From JBASTI01 sp964374025 (lineage in GTDB: Bacteria > Patescibacteriota > Minisyncoccia > Spechtbacterales > HO2-43-30), in the NCBI GenBank assembly GCA_964374025.1, contig CAYJWU010000001.1, forward strand, positions 14,624 through 78,623: a DNA stretch of 64,000 nucleotides, written 5' to 3'. The notes beneath the pieces were generated by a model. That model was not told where the DNA came from and searched no databases. It saw nothing but the letters and a program-made list of their open reading frames with translations. This document shows positions 18,164-25,836 of this stretch, in pieces. Numbering within the stretch: the first letter of the stretch is position 1; the number at the start of each line of letters is the position of its first letter. The translations under genes and the position numbers were made by a program.

Positions 18164-19573
18164 TCACGCATGCCCATTCTTAAGCCATTGAACATTTGAA
18201 TATCTTTTATCTTCGTAATTCACTTTCCCATATTCGATCAAATCCTTAATCTCACGCACCCCATCCTCTATCTGCTTTGATGGAACGAAATGTAGCTCGC
18301 TTCGTGCCTTTCCAAAATCAACTTTATAATTTCTGATATCTGTTGCTCCCGTCTCTATTTGTATGCGCGCATCCGGTACAACTTCGTGAACAATATCCCC
18401 CAGCTCCTCTATTCTGTAATTTTGCTCATTGCTGCCGCAGTTAAAAATCTGTCCGCCTACTTCTTGTATCGGCGCTTTAAGAATTTTTATAATAAATTCT
18501 CCGACATCTCTTACGTGCACATTCGGCCTCCATTGCTTGCCGCCCAAAATAGTTATAATTTTTCCTTTTACAGCCCGTGCTGTGAGTAAATTCACGACAA
18601 GATCAAATCGCGGCCTGAAAGATTTTCCGTATACAGTGGCCAATCTCAAGATAGTGGGCGCGAAATTCTCATCTCTCATTTCAAGAAGCGCCCTCTCTGA
18701 CGCAATCTTCATCCTTGCATAAAGTGAAACCGGCCTAAGCTCTGACTCTTCGTTGAGAAGCTCTTCGGATTCAGTCGCTCCGTACACACTACAGGAAGAA
18801 GTATATATTAACCTATTTATCTGGAAATATTTACACATCGAAGCAATAAGTCTAGTCGCAAGATAATTTGTCTGCACTGTAATTTCAGGATTTATGGAAC
18901 AGGCATAATCTCCAACAATCTCGGCAAGGTGTACTACTGCGTCCACATCGCGCATTGCGTCCGTTAAGTCTTCCACGTGCCTTGTGTCTCCTTTTACAAT
19001 CCGAAGATTCCTTCGAGATTCTATGTCTTTTAATGAATCGTAGCCATATAAAAAAGCATCTAATACATTAACGTCATAACCCCGGTCAAGCAAATCATGC
19101 ACCAAAACAGATCCCGTATACCCTCCCCCTCCTATAACTAATATCTTCCTTACGTTTGGGGATCTCCAGCCACTGAATTTGTTTTCCGAAAAGCGCGAAA
19201 ATTTATCTCCGCGCACATCCAATATATCAACCACTTCTTTCGTCTTATTAACTAAAGGGATTTTAAAATATTCGAATGGCCCGCGCGCAATTACCCTATT
19301 GCTCCTTAGAAATTTATTTATGCGGAAAAAATCCCACGAATCTTCCGCGACTAGCGGATCCGTATTCATAATAGAAGCTATATGCTCATCTATTCCCACG
19401 CCCCTCAAAATTGCTCTTCGCACGTCGCCGTCCGTTGCCGAACCAAGAATTTTCTTTTTTCCATCAACAACAAATACAACTCTCTGTCCATTGCGATCTA
19501 TAAGTCCAATGGCCTGTTTTATGCTAGCTTTATCACTAATCAGCATATCCAAAATTTTAGATCTGTTGTCCAT
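18164..19573 (-). CDS. CBS-domain pair fused to an SDR NDP-sugar epimerase/dehydratase
   Basis: A 469-residue fusion. Residues 1 to about 125 form a CBS pair (ILDMLISDKASIKQAIGLID, then GSATDGDVRRAIL, then IPLVNKTKEVVDIL), the kind normally fused to nucleotidyltransferases such as PtmE. Residues about 138-450 are an extended SDR: IGGGGYTGS binds NAD(P), SSCSVYG carries the catalytic Ser region and YARMK the Tyr/Lys pair. No nucleotidyltransferase domain lies between them. The start overlaps the preceding stop by one base (TAATG). It presumably acts on a nucleotide-activated sugar, with adenine-nucleotide control through CBS. Which SDR reaction it performs cannot be read from the motifs. Confidence 0.82.
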   Translation of the reverse strand: MDNRSKILDMLISDKASIKQAIGLIDRNGQRVVFVVDGKKKILGSATDGDVRRAILRGVGIDEHIASIMNTDPLVAEDSWDFFRINKFLRSNRVIARGPFEYFKIPLVNKTKEVVDILDVRGDKFSRFSENKFSGWRSPNVRKILVIGGGGYTGSVLVHDLLDRGYDVNVLDAFLYGYDSLKDIESRRNLRIVKGDTRHVEDLTDAMRDVDAVVHLAEIVGDYACSINPEITVQTNYLATRLIASMCKYFQINRLIYTSSCSVYGATESEELLNEESELRPVSLYARMKIASERALLEMRDENFAPTILRLATVYGKSFRPRFDLVVNLLTARAVKGKIITILGGKQWRPNVHVRDVGEFIIKILKAPIQEVGGQIFNCGSNEQNYRIEELGDIVHEVVPDARIQIETGATDIRNYKVDFGKARSELHFVPSKQIEDGVREIKDLIEYGKVNYEDKRYSNVQWLKNGHA

Positions 19574-20211
19574 TAATCCGCCTTATAGATTTTAATGATA
19601 TACTTATGGCCCCTGTATTTAAAAAAGGCAGGATATCTCCCATTATCTGCTACGCGCAAGTTATTGAACGCTTCTTTTATTGATTTATTGATATCCAGCT
19701 CGCCATCCCGCCAAGTTCTTCGGCGATACCATGAAGAGGTGCCTCGCTGAACCCTTGAAACAAAATTCGGATATTTTGCAATAAATTTAAGTGCCATTTC
19801 GATTACTTTGTTTGCCTGCTTTTCTCTAAGTTCGTCGTGTAACTCGTGGCCTTCTAGTATAATGTGATCTTCGAGATAAATATTACCGCTGTCTACCTTT
19901 TCAGTTGCTTCGAATAAAGTAAACCAAATTTTCTTTTTCCCTTCGAGAACTTGCCATATGAGCGGAGCAAATCCGCGACCTTGCGGCAATTTACTTCCAT
20001 GTATAACAATATTATGTTTATTCAACTGTAATATATCCCTCCCAACAATTCTCTCGCAGCTTAAAAGAAACAAACAATCGCCTCTTTTTATTTGACTATA
20101 ACTATGCGCCAAAAAAACTGCGTGACCCTCTTTGCGCAAACTTTCTCTTAATCCTTTTGCGTGGGGGATAAACCAACTACTTGGGTTATCCACCAAAATA
20201 GTAATCTTCAT
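19573..20211 (-). CDS. formyltransferase-family enzyme, probably sugar N-formyltransferase
   Basis: A 212-residue protein of the Formyl_trans_N fold. The catalytic Asn/His/Asp set is visible: NIVIHGSKLPQGRG supplies Asn and His plus the SxLPxxRG signature, and KVDSGNI supplies the Asp and Gly. It is much shorter than methionyl-tRNA formyltransferase (about 310 residues) and lacks its C-terminal domain, so a tRNA role is unlikely; N-formylation of an amino sugar with formyl-tetrahydrofolate fits. I use the ATG at 20211; the frame also opens with a TTG at 20220. It is embedded in the nonulosonate operon between a GT2 and the CBS-SDR gene. Confidence 0.75.
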   Translation of the reverse strand: MKITILVDNPSSWFIPHAKGLRESLRKEGHAVFLAHSYSQIKRGDCLFLLSCERIVGRDILQLNKHNIVIHGSKLPQGRGFAPLIWQVLEGKKKIWFTLFEATEKVDSGNIYLEDHIILEGHELHDELREKQANKVIEMALKFIAKYPNFVSRVQRGTSSWYRRRTWRDGELDINKSIKEAFNNLRVADNGRYPAFFKYRGHKYIIKIYKAD

Positions 20212-20232
20212 TGGTGGCAAGTTTATAAAATT

Positions 20233-20907
20233 TTAGTACTCCCGAATTGGATATCGAGTACCGTACCTTTCCTCTAGCTGCTTCAGCCCCCTTGCCACAA
20301 GTCCTCGATCTGCCGTTATGCTGTTTTCACGACGAATATAATGGAATAGGGGGGTTGCTACGTGCGCGCCTTTGTATTTTTGATTCATTATTTTAATAAG
20401 AATATCGTATTCCGGAAAAATAAGTTCTTCGTCATATAACCCAACCTTAAAAAGAATCTCCTTCCTAAACATAATTCCTTCTGCGATACTGTTAAAAATA
20501 TTATCGCCCAACGATACGACTTTTTTTGTGTTATTTCTTGAATGCTCCCAGTAATCGCAGTACGCAAATGCCGCTTTTTTATCTAGATTGAGTCGAGAAT
20601 ACAGCTCTTCTATACAATTTTTCTCAAACATATCGTCTGAATCCAGTAAAATCACGAAGGGGGTTGATGAATTTTTTATACCAACATTAATCGCGGAAAC
20701 AGGACCGGCATGCTCACTTTCTATTGCGCGGATTTTTTTATTAAAGCCGCGCACAATATTTATTGTCCCATCAGTTGATCCGTCATCCACTACTATAACT
20801 TCGTATACGCCTCCCCCAAAAGATTGATCTAGCGCGCTAGAAATTGCTCTCTCAACAAACTCCCTAGAATTGAAAGTACGTATAATAACACTAACTTTCG
20901 GTTTCAT
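20233..20907 (-). CDS. family 2 glycosyltransferase
   Basis: A 224-residue soluble GT2. It starts VSVIIRTFNSREF, has VVDDGSTDGT and the metal-binding LLDSDDMFE near residue 95, then FRKEILFKVGLYDEEL, the usual acceptor-side motif. Slightly short for the family but nothing looks truncated. It lies 9 bp after the NeuB-like gene and 21 bp before the formyltransferase-like gene, so it may use the CMP- or NDP-sugar made by the operon. Donor and acceptor unknown. Confidence 0.82.
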   Translation of the reverse strand: MKPKVSVIIRTFNSREFVERAISSALDQSFGGGVYEVIVVDDGSTDGTINIVRGFNKKIRAIESEHAGPVSAINVGIKNSSTPFVILLDSDDMFEKNCIEELYSRLNLDKKAAFAYCDYWEHSRNNTKKVVSLGDNIFNSIAEGIMFRKEILFKVGLYDEELIFPEYDILIKIMNQKYKGAHVATPLFHYIRRENSITADRGLVARGLKQLEERYGTRYPIREY

Positions 20908-20916
20908 ATTTGTCTT

Positions 20917-22023
20917 CTATTTAGTCAGTATATCGTCCCATGTTATGCTTTTGTTGGAAGGAATATCTTGCACCGCTCTATACCCTTTCATTAGTAAATC
21001 GTAGTACTTTGGCTCCAATCCGCTCCTGTTCTTTCCTGGGCGCAACACAGCAATGTTTCTTGAAGTAAACTTTTCTCCCTTTCTTATGCCCCGTATCGCA
21101 AAAATAGTCCTGTACAAAAAACTCCTATAGTAGTTCTCCTGCTTAATGTTTCGTTCGGTTTTGCCAAGCACAATTGAGTTTATTTTGATGTCGCCGCCTT
21201 TTCCGGCGCGGAGCTTATTTTCCGTATCCCTTATTGCTTTCACCATAGACTTCAATTCTCTGGGATTAAGCGCAAAAGAATGATCCGGCCCTGGCATGCG
21301 CCTATCTAATGTTATATGTTTTTCAACAACCTTAGCACCCAGAGCAACGGCTGCCTTTGGCCCCATGGCGGGATCTCGGCTATGGTCGGAAAACCCGACA
21401 ATTGCGCGCGGAAAACATTGCTTAAACATATTTATTGTACGCAAATTTAAAACTTTTAGAGGAGCTGGGTATACGGCAACGCAATGCATAATAACTATCT
21501 TATTGTTGCCTTCGTTCTCTATAGCTTCCACGGCCTCTGCGATCTCTTTCAATTTAGCCATGCCAAATGAGATTATGACGGGCTTATTCTTTTTTGCGAC
21601 ATGGCGGATGAGTGGTATGTGCGAAGATTCGGAAGATGTAATTTTATACGCATCTGTGCCAAATTTTTCCAGCATATCCGCGCTGACCTCGTCGCAAACT
21701 GAAGAGAAAAACTCCAAGCCCTTTGCGTGCGAATATTTGCGCAATTTGGGCAGCCACGCAAATGGAAGCTCGGAGTCTCTAATAATCTCTAATATATCGC
21801 GCTTTTCCCCACTTGCAATTTTATATTTTCCTGCATTTTGAGGATACATTCTCCCTGCTCTAAAAAGTTGAAATTTAACAGCGTTACAACCAGTTTCTGC
21901 CGCAACGTCAATTAACTGCAGAGCTTGCTCATACTTGCCGTCATAATTAATGCCGATTTCAGCGACTACAAAGCATGGATTTTCTGCTCCTATTTTTGTT
22001 TTGCCTATTTTGAATTCCTTCAT
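20917..22023 (-). CDS. neuB: NeuB-family nonulosonate synthase
   Basis: A 368-residue enzyme that condenses phosphoenolpyruvate with a six-carbon amino sugar to give a sialic-, legionaminic- or pseudaminic-type nine-carbon acid. The TIM barrel shows AEIGINYDG, NAVKFQLF, KITSSES, GFSDHS and VEKHITLD; the last two hold the metal-binding histidines. In place of the common NH(x)G, this protein has NYDG. Residues about 295-365 form the C-terminal SAF (antifreeze-like) domain (SFLYRTIFAIRGIRKGE). Neighbours include a PLP aminotransferase and a cytidylyltransferase, the expected flanking steps. Which of the three acid types is made is not decided by these motifs. Confidence 0.93.
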   Translation of the reverse strand: MKEFKIGKTKIGAENPCFVVAEIGINYDGKYEQALQLIDVAAETGCNAVKFQLFRAGRMYPQNAGKYKIASGEKRDILEIIRDSELPFAWLPKLRKYSHAKGLEFFSSVCDEVSADMLEKFGTDAYKITSSESSHIPLIRHVAKKNKPVIISFGMAKLKEIAEAVEAIENEGNNKIVIMHCVAVYPAPLKVLNLRTINMFKQCFPRAIVGFSDHSRDPAMGPKAAVALGAKVVEKHITLDRRMPGPDHSFALNPRELKSMVKAIRDTENKLRAGKGGDIKINSIVLGKTERNIKQENYYRSFLYRTIFAIRGIRKGEKFTSRNIAVLRPGKNRSGLEPKYYDLLMKGYRAVQDIPSNKSITWDDILTK

Positions 22024-22024
22024 A

Positions 22025-23170
22025 TTAAGATAATATTTCTTTTACTGAATGAATTACGTAGTTAACATCCCCTTTCGTCATTTTAGGATACAATGGGAGC
22101 GAAACTATTCTTCTGAATATTCCTTCCGTTATGGGCAAAATGCCCCGCTTATAACCGAATTTCTTTCGGTAAAAAGATTGCATGTGCAGGGGTATAAAAT
22201 GCACGCTTGCGGCTATGTTTTTCTTTGCGAGTTTTTCTATGAATAAATCTCGCGCAAAGCCTTCAACTAATATGGGGTATAAATGATATGCGTGCCTTGA
22301 TAGGGCTTCTGTACTAAAAATTTTTATGCGCTTCAGGTCTTTCAGGCCATCCGTATACAGACTCGCGTATTCATTTCTTATTTTCATAAACTTATCTGCT
22401 TTTTTCAATTGACAAATACCGAGAGCCGCTTGGATATCAAACATATTGTACTTCCAACCCGCATATTCTATATCATATCGCCAAGACCCGCCTTTAGAAT
22501 ATCTCTTCCAGGCATCTTTTGAAATTCCGTGCAGTCTGTTTTTTATTACGAAATCGGCAATGCTCCTGTTATTCGTTGTAAGCATCCCGCCTTCTCCCGT
22601 AGTAATGCACTTCGTAGGATAAAAACTAAAACAGGTTGTGTTGCCAAATGAACCAATCTTTTTCCCCCTATACTCACTCCCTAGGGCATGAGCCGCGTCT
22701 TCGATAATAATGAGTTTCTTATTTTTTGCGATTTCATTAACTGCCTCAATATCATAGGGATTCCCGCCGTAATGAACAGGGACAATAGCTTTTGTATTTC
22801 TCGTGATAGCGCCTTTTATTTTCTCGGGATCAATGTTTAATGTATCTTCCCTTATGTCGACAAATATAGGTTTTGCCCCTACGTTAACAACCATATTTGC
22901 GCAGGAAGCAAAAGTAAAAGAAGGCATTATCACCTCGTCTCCCGGACCTACGCCATGGGCAAGAAGAGCCAAATGTAGCGAGGCGGTACAGGATGTCAGC
23001 CCAATCGCGTATTTCACTCCGATGTATGACGCGAAATCCTTTTCAAATTGACGGGTCTTCGGGCCAGTAGATAGCCACCCCGATCTAAGAATTGCTACTA
23101 CCTCATTTATTTCATCCCTTTCAATTGTTGGCAGACAAAATGGCATAAATTTTTCATGCGCTTTATCCAT
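22025..23170 (-). CDS. DegT/DnrJ/EryC1-family PLP aminotransferase (LegC/PseC-like)
   Basis: A 381-residue type I fold aminotransferase that places an amino group on a 4-keto nucleotide sugar. Visible motifs: GWLSTGPKTRQFE near the N-terminus, GDEVIMPSFTFASCAN, the cofactor aspartate region IIIEDAAHALGS, and the Schiff-base lysine in SFYPTKCITTGEGG. C-terminal HAYHLYPI is also typical. In this operon it would act one or two steps before NeuB. Starts 3 bp after the SpsF-like gene and ends 1 bp before neuB, so the three are tightly linked. Full length. Confidence 0.92.
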   Translation of the reverse strand: MDKAHEKFMPFCLPTIERDEINEVVAILRSGWLSTGPKTRQFEKDFASYIGVKYAIGLTSCTASLHLALLAHGVGPGDEVIMPSFTFASCANMVVNVGAKPIFVDIREDTLNIDPEKIKGAITRNTKAIVPVHYGGNPYDIEAVNEIAKNKKLIIIEDAAHALGSEYRGKKIGSFGNTTCFSFYPTKCITTGEGGMLTTNNRSIADFVIKNRLHGISKDAWKRYSKGGSWRYDIEYAGWKYNMFDIQAALGICQLKKADKFMKIRNEYASLYTDGLKDLKRIKIFSTEALSRHAYHLYPILVEGFARDLFIEKLAKKNIAASVHFIPLHMQSFYRKKFGYKRGILPITEGIFRRIVSLPLYPKMTKGDVNYVIHSVKEILS

Positions 23171-23173
23171 GGG

Positions 23174-23872
23174 TTATCGCGAATTATTACGCAAAAATTC
23201 AATAATTTTTTCCAGTATAATTTCTCCTCTGTTATCACGGAAAAATACTGACTCTATTTTTTTAAACATTTGATAATCCTCCTCTGTGTCTAATGTTAAA
23301 CGAATGCCATCCGCGTTATACGACTTCAGGGGCGCTACATCCTTCTGCTTAAATAGTTCGGAATGTTTGTAGAAATATGGAGTCACATGTTCGCGTTCGT
23401 AATCTAGTTTTGCGTCATGATGCGCGGCTTCAAGCGCGTGGAATGTAAATACCTCCGATCCGGTTCCCACGGGCATCCCGCTTCTATGGTTGCTCACGTA
23501 GTCTAAATTTTCATTTATCAAAATATCAACCAATCTGCTCATCTCTATCATATCTGTAAATATGTTATCGGAAGTAACTCTGCCTATAATTTCGCTTGCA
23601 AATCTCCTCGCAGCTTCATAATATCGCCCAAGCACGTCCTGCTCGCTCCCTCGCGAATATATATATAATCTCTTTTTGCATAGTTCTTCTATGGCATCAT
23701 CCTTCGGGTTAATAGTGGTCGCGACTATAACATTTCCCACGCGGCTGGAAGCCCTTGCGGATTCTACAATATACTCAAGTACTGATACTCCCGCAAATGG
23801 CAAGAGGACTTTCCCCGGCAAACGCGTTGATCCCATCCTTGCCTGTATAATAATATCTATGGCTCGTTTCAT
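23174..23872 (-). CDS. SpsF-like cytidylyltransferase
   Basis: A 232-residue nucleotidyltransferase resembling SpsF and distantly NeuA/KdsB. The nucleotide-binding motif IIQARMGSTRLPGKVL is at the N-terminus, followed by VATTINPKDD, the RGSEQDVLGRYY segment and RVTSDNIF, all features of the SpsF group. It most likely makes the CMP-activated form of the acid produced by the NeuB homologue two genes downstream; no other NeuA/LegF-type gene is in this operon. It begins 13 bp after the small HTH gene. Confidence 0.83.
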   Translation of the reverse strand: MKRAIDIIIQARMGSTRLPGKVLLPFAGVSVLEYIVESARASSRVGNVIVATTINPKDDAIEELCKKRLYIYSRGSEQDVLGRYYEAARRFASEIIGRVTSDNIFTDMIEMSRLVDILINENLDYVSNHRSGMPVGTGSEVFTFHALEAAHHDAKLDYEREHVTPYFYKHSELFKQKDVAPLKSYNADGIRLTLDTEEDYQMFKKIESVFFRDNRGEIILEKIIEFLRNNSR

Positions 23873-23885
23873 TTCTTCAAACTAA

Positions 23886-24137
23886 CTACCAATCCCTTAT
23901 TTTATCACTAATGCTCTTCTTCATGCCGCGGTACCAATGTATCGCCCTTTTCTCAACCGCTGGAGATATAACCCTAAGCAATTCACGGCCCAAAAAACGA
24001 TACTGCCCGCCAACTTTATTCGCGCGTATTATGCCCTTCTTTATCATACGCTTCATAGTGCTGCTGCTTACCTTAAGCAACATCTGTGTTTCCTTCGTGG
24101 TATATACTGCGTTTGGCTTTATCTCTTGATCTATCAT
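23886..24137 (-). CDS. small helix-turn-helix (excisionase/MerR-like) DNA-binding protein
   Basis: An 83-residue protein with one recognisable domain: YTTKETQMLLKVSSSTMKRMIKKG followed by IRANKVGGQYRFLGREL is the HTH_17/excisionase pattern (helix, turn, recognition helix, basic wing). The basic C-terminal tail has no known motif. I place the start at the ATG at 24137, because an upstream in-frame start at 24167 would fall between the -35 and -10 boxes of the promoter. It is the first gene of the long minus-strand operon and lies beside a palindrome in the divergent control region, so it is a good candidate local regulator. No integrase is nearby, which argues against a phage excisionase. Confidence 0.75.
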   Translation of the reverse strand: MIDQEIKPNAVYTTKETQMLLKVSSSTMKRMIKKGIIRANKVGGQYRFLGRELLRVISPAVEKRAIHWYRGMKKSISDKIRDW

Positions 24138-24147
24138 ATATAAATAA

Positions 24148-24177
24148 ACTATACTAAATAGTACCAAAAGGTGTCAA
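24148..24177 (-). promoter_or_regulatory. sigma70-type promoter of the nonulosonate operon
   Basis: On the minus strand a perfect TTGACA (24172-24177) is followed 18 bp later by TATAGT (24148-24153). Transcription would start near 24141, only about four bases before the ATG at 24137, so the mRNA is nearly leaderless. Confidence 0.75.
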
Positions 24178-24201
24178 TGAGTATCGCGGCTATTGCGCTA
24201 T

Positions 24202-24219
24202 ATAACAATATCTTGTTAT
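24202..24219. promoter_or_regulatory. candidate operator palindrome
   Basis: Perfect 7-bp arms ATAACAA and TTGTTAT separated by TATC. It lies between two divergent promoters, 25 bp upstream of each -35 box (24172-24177 on minus, 24244-24249 on plus). The adjacent gene encodes a small HTH protein that could bind it. Spacing fits a shared regulator of both operons. Confidence 0.5.
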
Positions 24220-24243
24220 CATATTCTCAATTACTTCTTGCAC

Positions 24244-24272
24244 TTGACTTCTATACCGAGAGGACCAATAAT
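24244..24272 (+). promoter_or_regulatory. sigma70-type promoter of the aldolase operon
   Basis: TTGACT (24244-24249), a 17-bp spacer and AATAAT (24267-24272). Predicted start near 24279, about nine bases before the ATG at 24288, with no Shine-Dalgarno sequence in between. Confidence 0.65.
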
Positions 24273-24287
24273 CAATAGTATCAAAGT

Positions 24288-25046
24288 ATGATTCCACTTA
24301 AAGAGGCTCTACTAAAAAATAAACTCTCCGTCGGCTCCTGGATTACCCTCGGTCATCCCGCGATAGCCGAAATGATGGCTAAGGCCGGTTTTGATTGGCT
24401 GACAATAGATATGGAGCATAGCGCGATTGATTTAGGCGATGCGCAAATACTTATGCAGGTTATTGAGCTCTCCGGCTGCACGCCTCTCGTCAGGGTTGGC
24501 GAAAACGACTCTTACTTGATAAAACGCGTGATGGATGCCGGAGCAAAGGGTGTCATCGTGCCAATGGTAAACAGCAAAGAGGAAGCTATAAAGGCCGTGG
24601 AGGCAGTAAAATATCCGCCCTTCGGGAAAAGGGGGGTGGGGCTGGGCAGGGCCCAAGGATATGGCCTGGAGTTTGAAAAATACAAAAAGTGGGCCGCGAA
24701 GGAAAGTGTTGTGATTGTCCAAGTTGAACATATTGAAGCAGTAAGAAACCTGGAGGCGATCCTCGCCGTAAAGGGCGTAGATGGCTTTATTGTCGGCCCG
24801 TATGATCTTTCGGGATCCTTGGGCGTTCCGGGTGAATTTGATAATCCCCAAGTCAAATCTGCCCTAGATCGCGTAATAAAAATCGCGAAAAAGATGGGTA
24901 AAACAGCCGGTTTTCATGTAGTCTCTCCTGACCCAGAGCTTTTTAAGCGCAAGTTTGCCGAAGGATATCGGTTTCTCGCTTTTGGATTAGATACTCTCTT
25001 TTTAGGGGAATGCCTAAGGGAACGAATATCTAAAATTAAAAAATAG
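24288..25046 (+). CDS. HpcH/HpaI-family pyruvate aldolase
   Basis: A 252-residue class II aldolase. TIDMEHSAID carries the catalytic His, VEHIEAV the metal-binding Glu and GPYDLSGSLG the metal-binding Asp; MDAGAKGVIVPMV and PPFGKRGVG are also family hallmarks. These enzymes reversibly join pyruvate to an aldehyde, giving 2-keto-3-deoxy-4-hydroxy acids. Catabolic members sit in aromatic or sugar-acid pathways; here it is followed by a CMP-sugar synthetase, a dehydrogenase and a phosphatase, so a biosynthetic role making a 3-deoxy-ulosonic acid is plausible. First gene of the plus-strand operon, directly behind its promoter. Normal length. Confidence 0.88.
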   Translation: MIPLKEALLKNKLSVGSWITLGHPAIAEMMAKAGFDWLTIDMEHSAIDLGDAQILMQVIELSGCTPLVRVGENDSYLIKRVMDAGAKGVIVPMVNSKEEAIKAVEAVKYPPFGKRGVGLGRAQGYGLEFEKYKKWAAKESVVIVQVEHIEAVRNLEAILAVKGVDGFIVGPYDLSGSLGVPGEFDNPQVKSALDRVIKIAKKMGKTAGFHVVSPDPELFKRKFAEGYRFLAFGLDTLFLGECLRERISKIKK

Positions 25047-25047
25047 C

Positions 25048-25836
25048 ATGAAAAATCCAAAAAAGAAACTTAGAGTCATCGGCATTATACCCGCGAGAAT
25101 GGGATCAAGCAGATTCCCGGGAAAACCTTTGGCAAAAATTCTCGGCGTTCCCATGGTTGGGCATGTGTATTTTCGCTGTAAAATGGCCAAATCTCTTGAC
25201 GAGGTTTATATCGCCACTTGTGATAAAGAAATAATGGACTACGCGTCATCTATCGGGGCCAAGGCAGTGATGACTAAAGACACCCACGAGCGCGCTTCAG
25301 ACAGATCTGCCGAAGCAATGCTTAAAATTGAGAAAGGGCTGAAGCAAAAACAGGATATCGTTGTAATGATTCAGGGCGACGAACCCATGGTGCACCCCAA
25401 AATGATAGATGCTTCAGTAAAACCCCTTCTCAAAGACTCTTCCGTTCTTGTAAGCAATCTCACCGAGCCAATCGAAAGCCAAGAGGAACATGAAGATCCA
25501 AACTGCATAAAAGTGGTTTTGGATAAAAGGAACTTCGCGGTATATATGTCCCGCGAGCCGATCCCTACTCGTAAAAAGGGCGCGACTGGATTTCCAATGT
25601 GGAAACAGGTTTGCATAATCCCCTTTCGGCGCGACTTTTTGCTTAAATTTAATCAGTTAAAGCCCACTCCCCTTGAAATTGCGGAATCAATTGATATGCT
25701 GCGCGTTTTGGAACATGGCTATAAAGTGAAGATGGCGCCCACTCCCTTTCAAACCCATAGTGTTGATACAAGAGAAGATTTGGAACTGGTTCAAAGATTA
25801 ATGGCTAACGACCCCCTAATAGTCAAATATTCATGA
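25048..25836 (+). CDS. kdsB: KdsB-like CMP-3-deoxy-ulosonate cytidylyltransferase
   Basis: A 262-residue nucleotidyltransferase of the KdsB family: IIPARMGSSRFPGKPL at the N-terminus, VPMVGHVYFR, SDRSAEAM, and the metal-binding IQGDEPM near residue 110, then SREPIPT. KdsB activates Kdo as CMP-Kdo. No KdsA, KdsD or KdsC of the classical pathway is in the window, while an HpcH/HpaI aldolase is one base upstream, so the activated acid may not be Kdo itself. It overlaps the next gene by 4 bp. Family call strong; exact substrate open. Confidence 0.87.
   Translation: MKNPKKKLRVIGIIPARMGSSRFPGKPLAKILGVPMVGHVYFRCKMAKSLDEVYIATCDKEIMDYASSIGAKAVMTKDTHERASDRSAEAMLKIEKGLKQKQDIVVMIQGDEPMVHPKMIDASVKPLLKDSSVLVSNLTEPIESQEEHEDPNCIKVVLDKRNFAVYMSREPIPTRKKGATGFPMWKQVCIIPFRRDFLLKFNQLKPTPLEIAESIDMLRVLEHGYKVKMAPTPFQTHSVDTREDLELVQRLMANDPLIVKYS

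Noticed and set aside
23886..24137. Phage excisionase
   Set aside because: The HTH pattern fits, but no integrase, attachment site or phage gene is nearby and it heads a biosynthetic operon.
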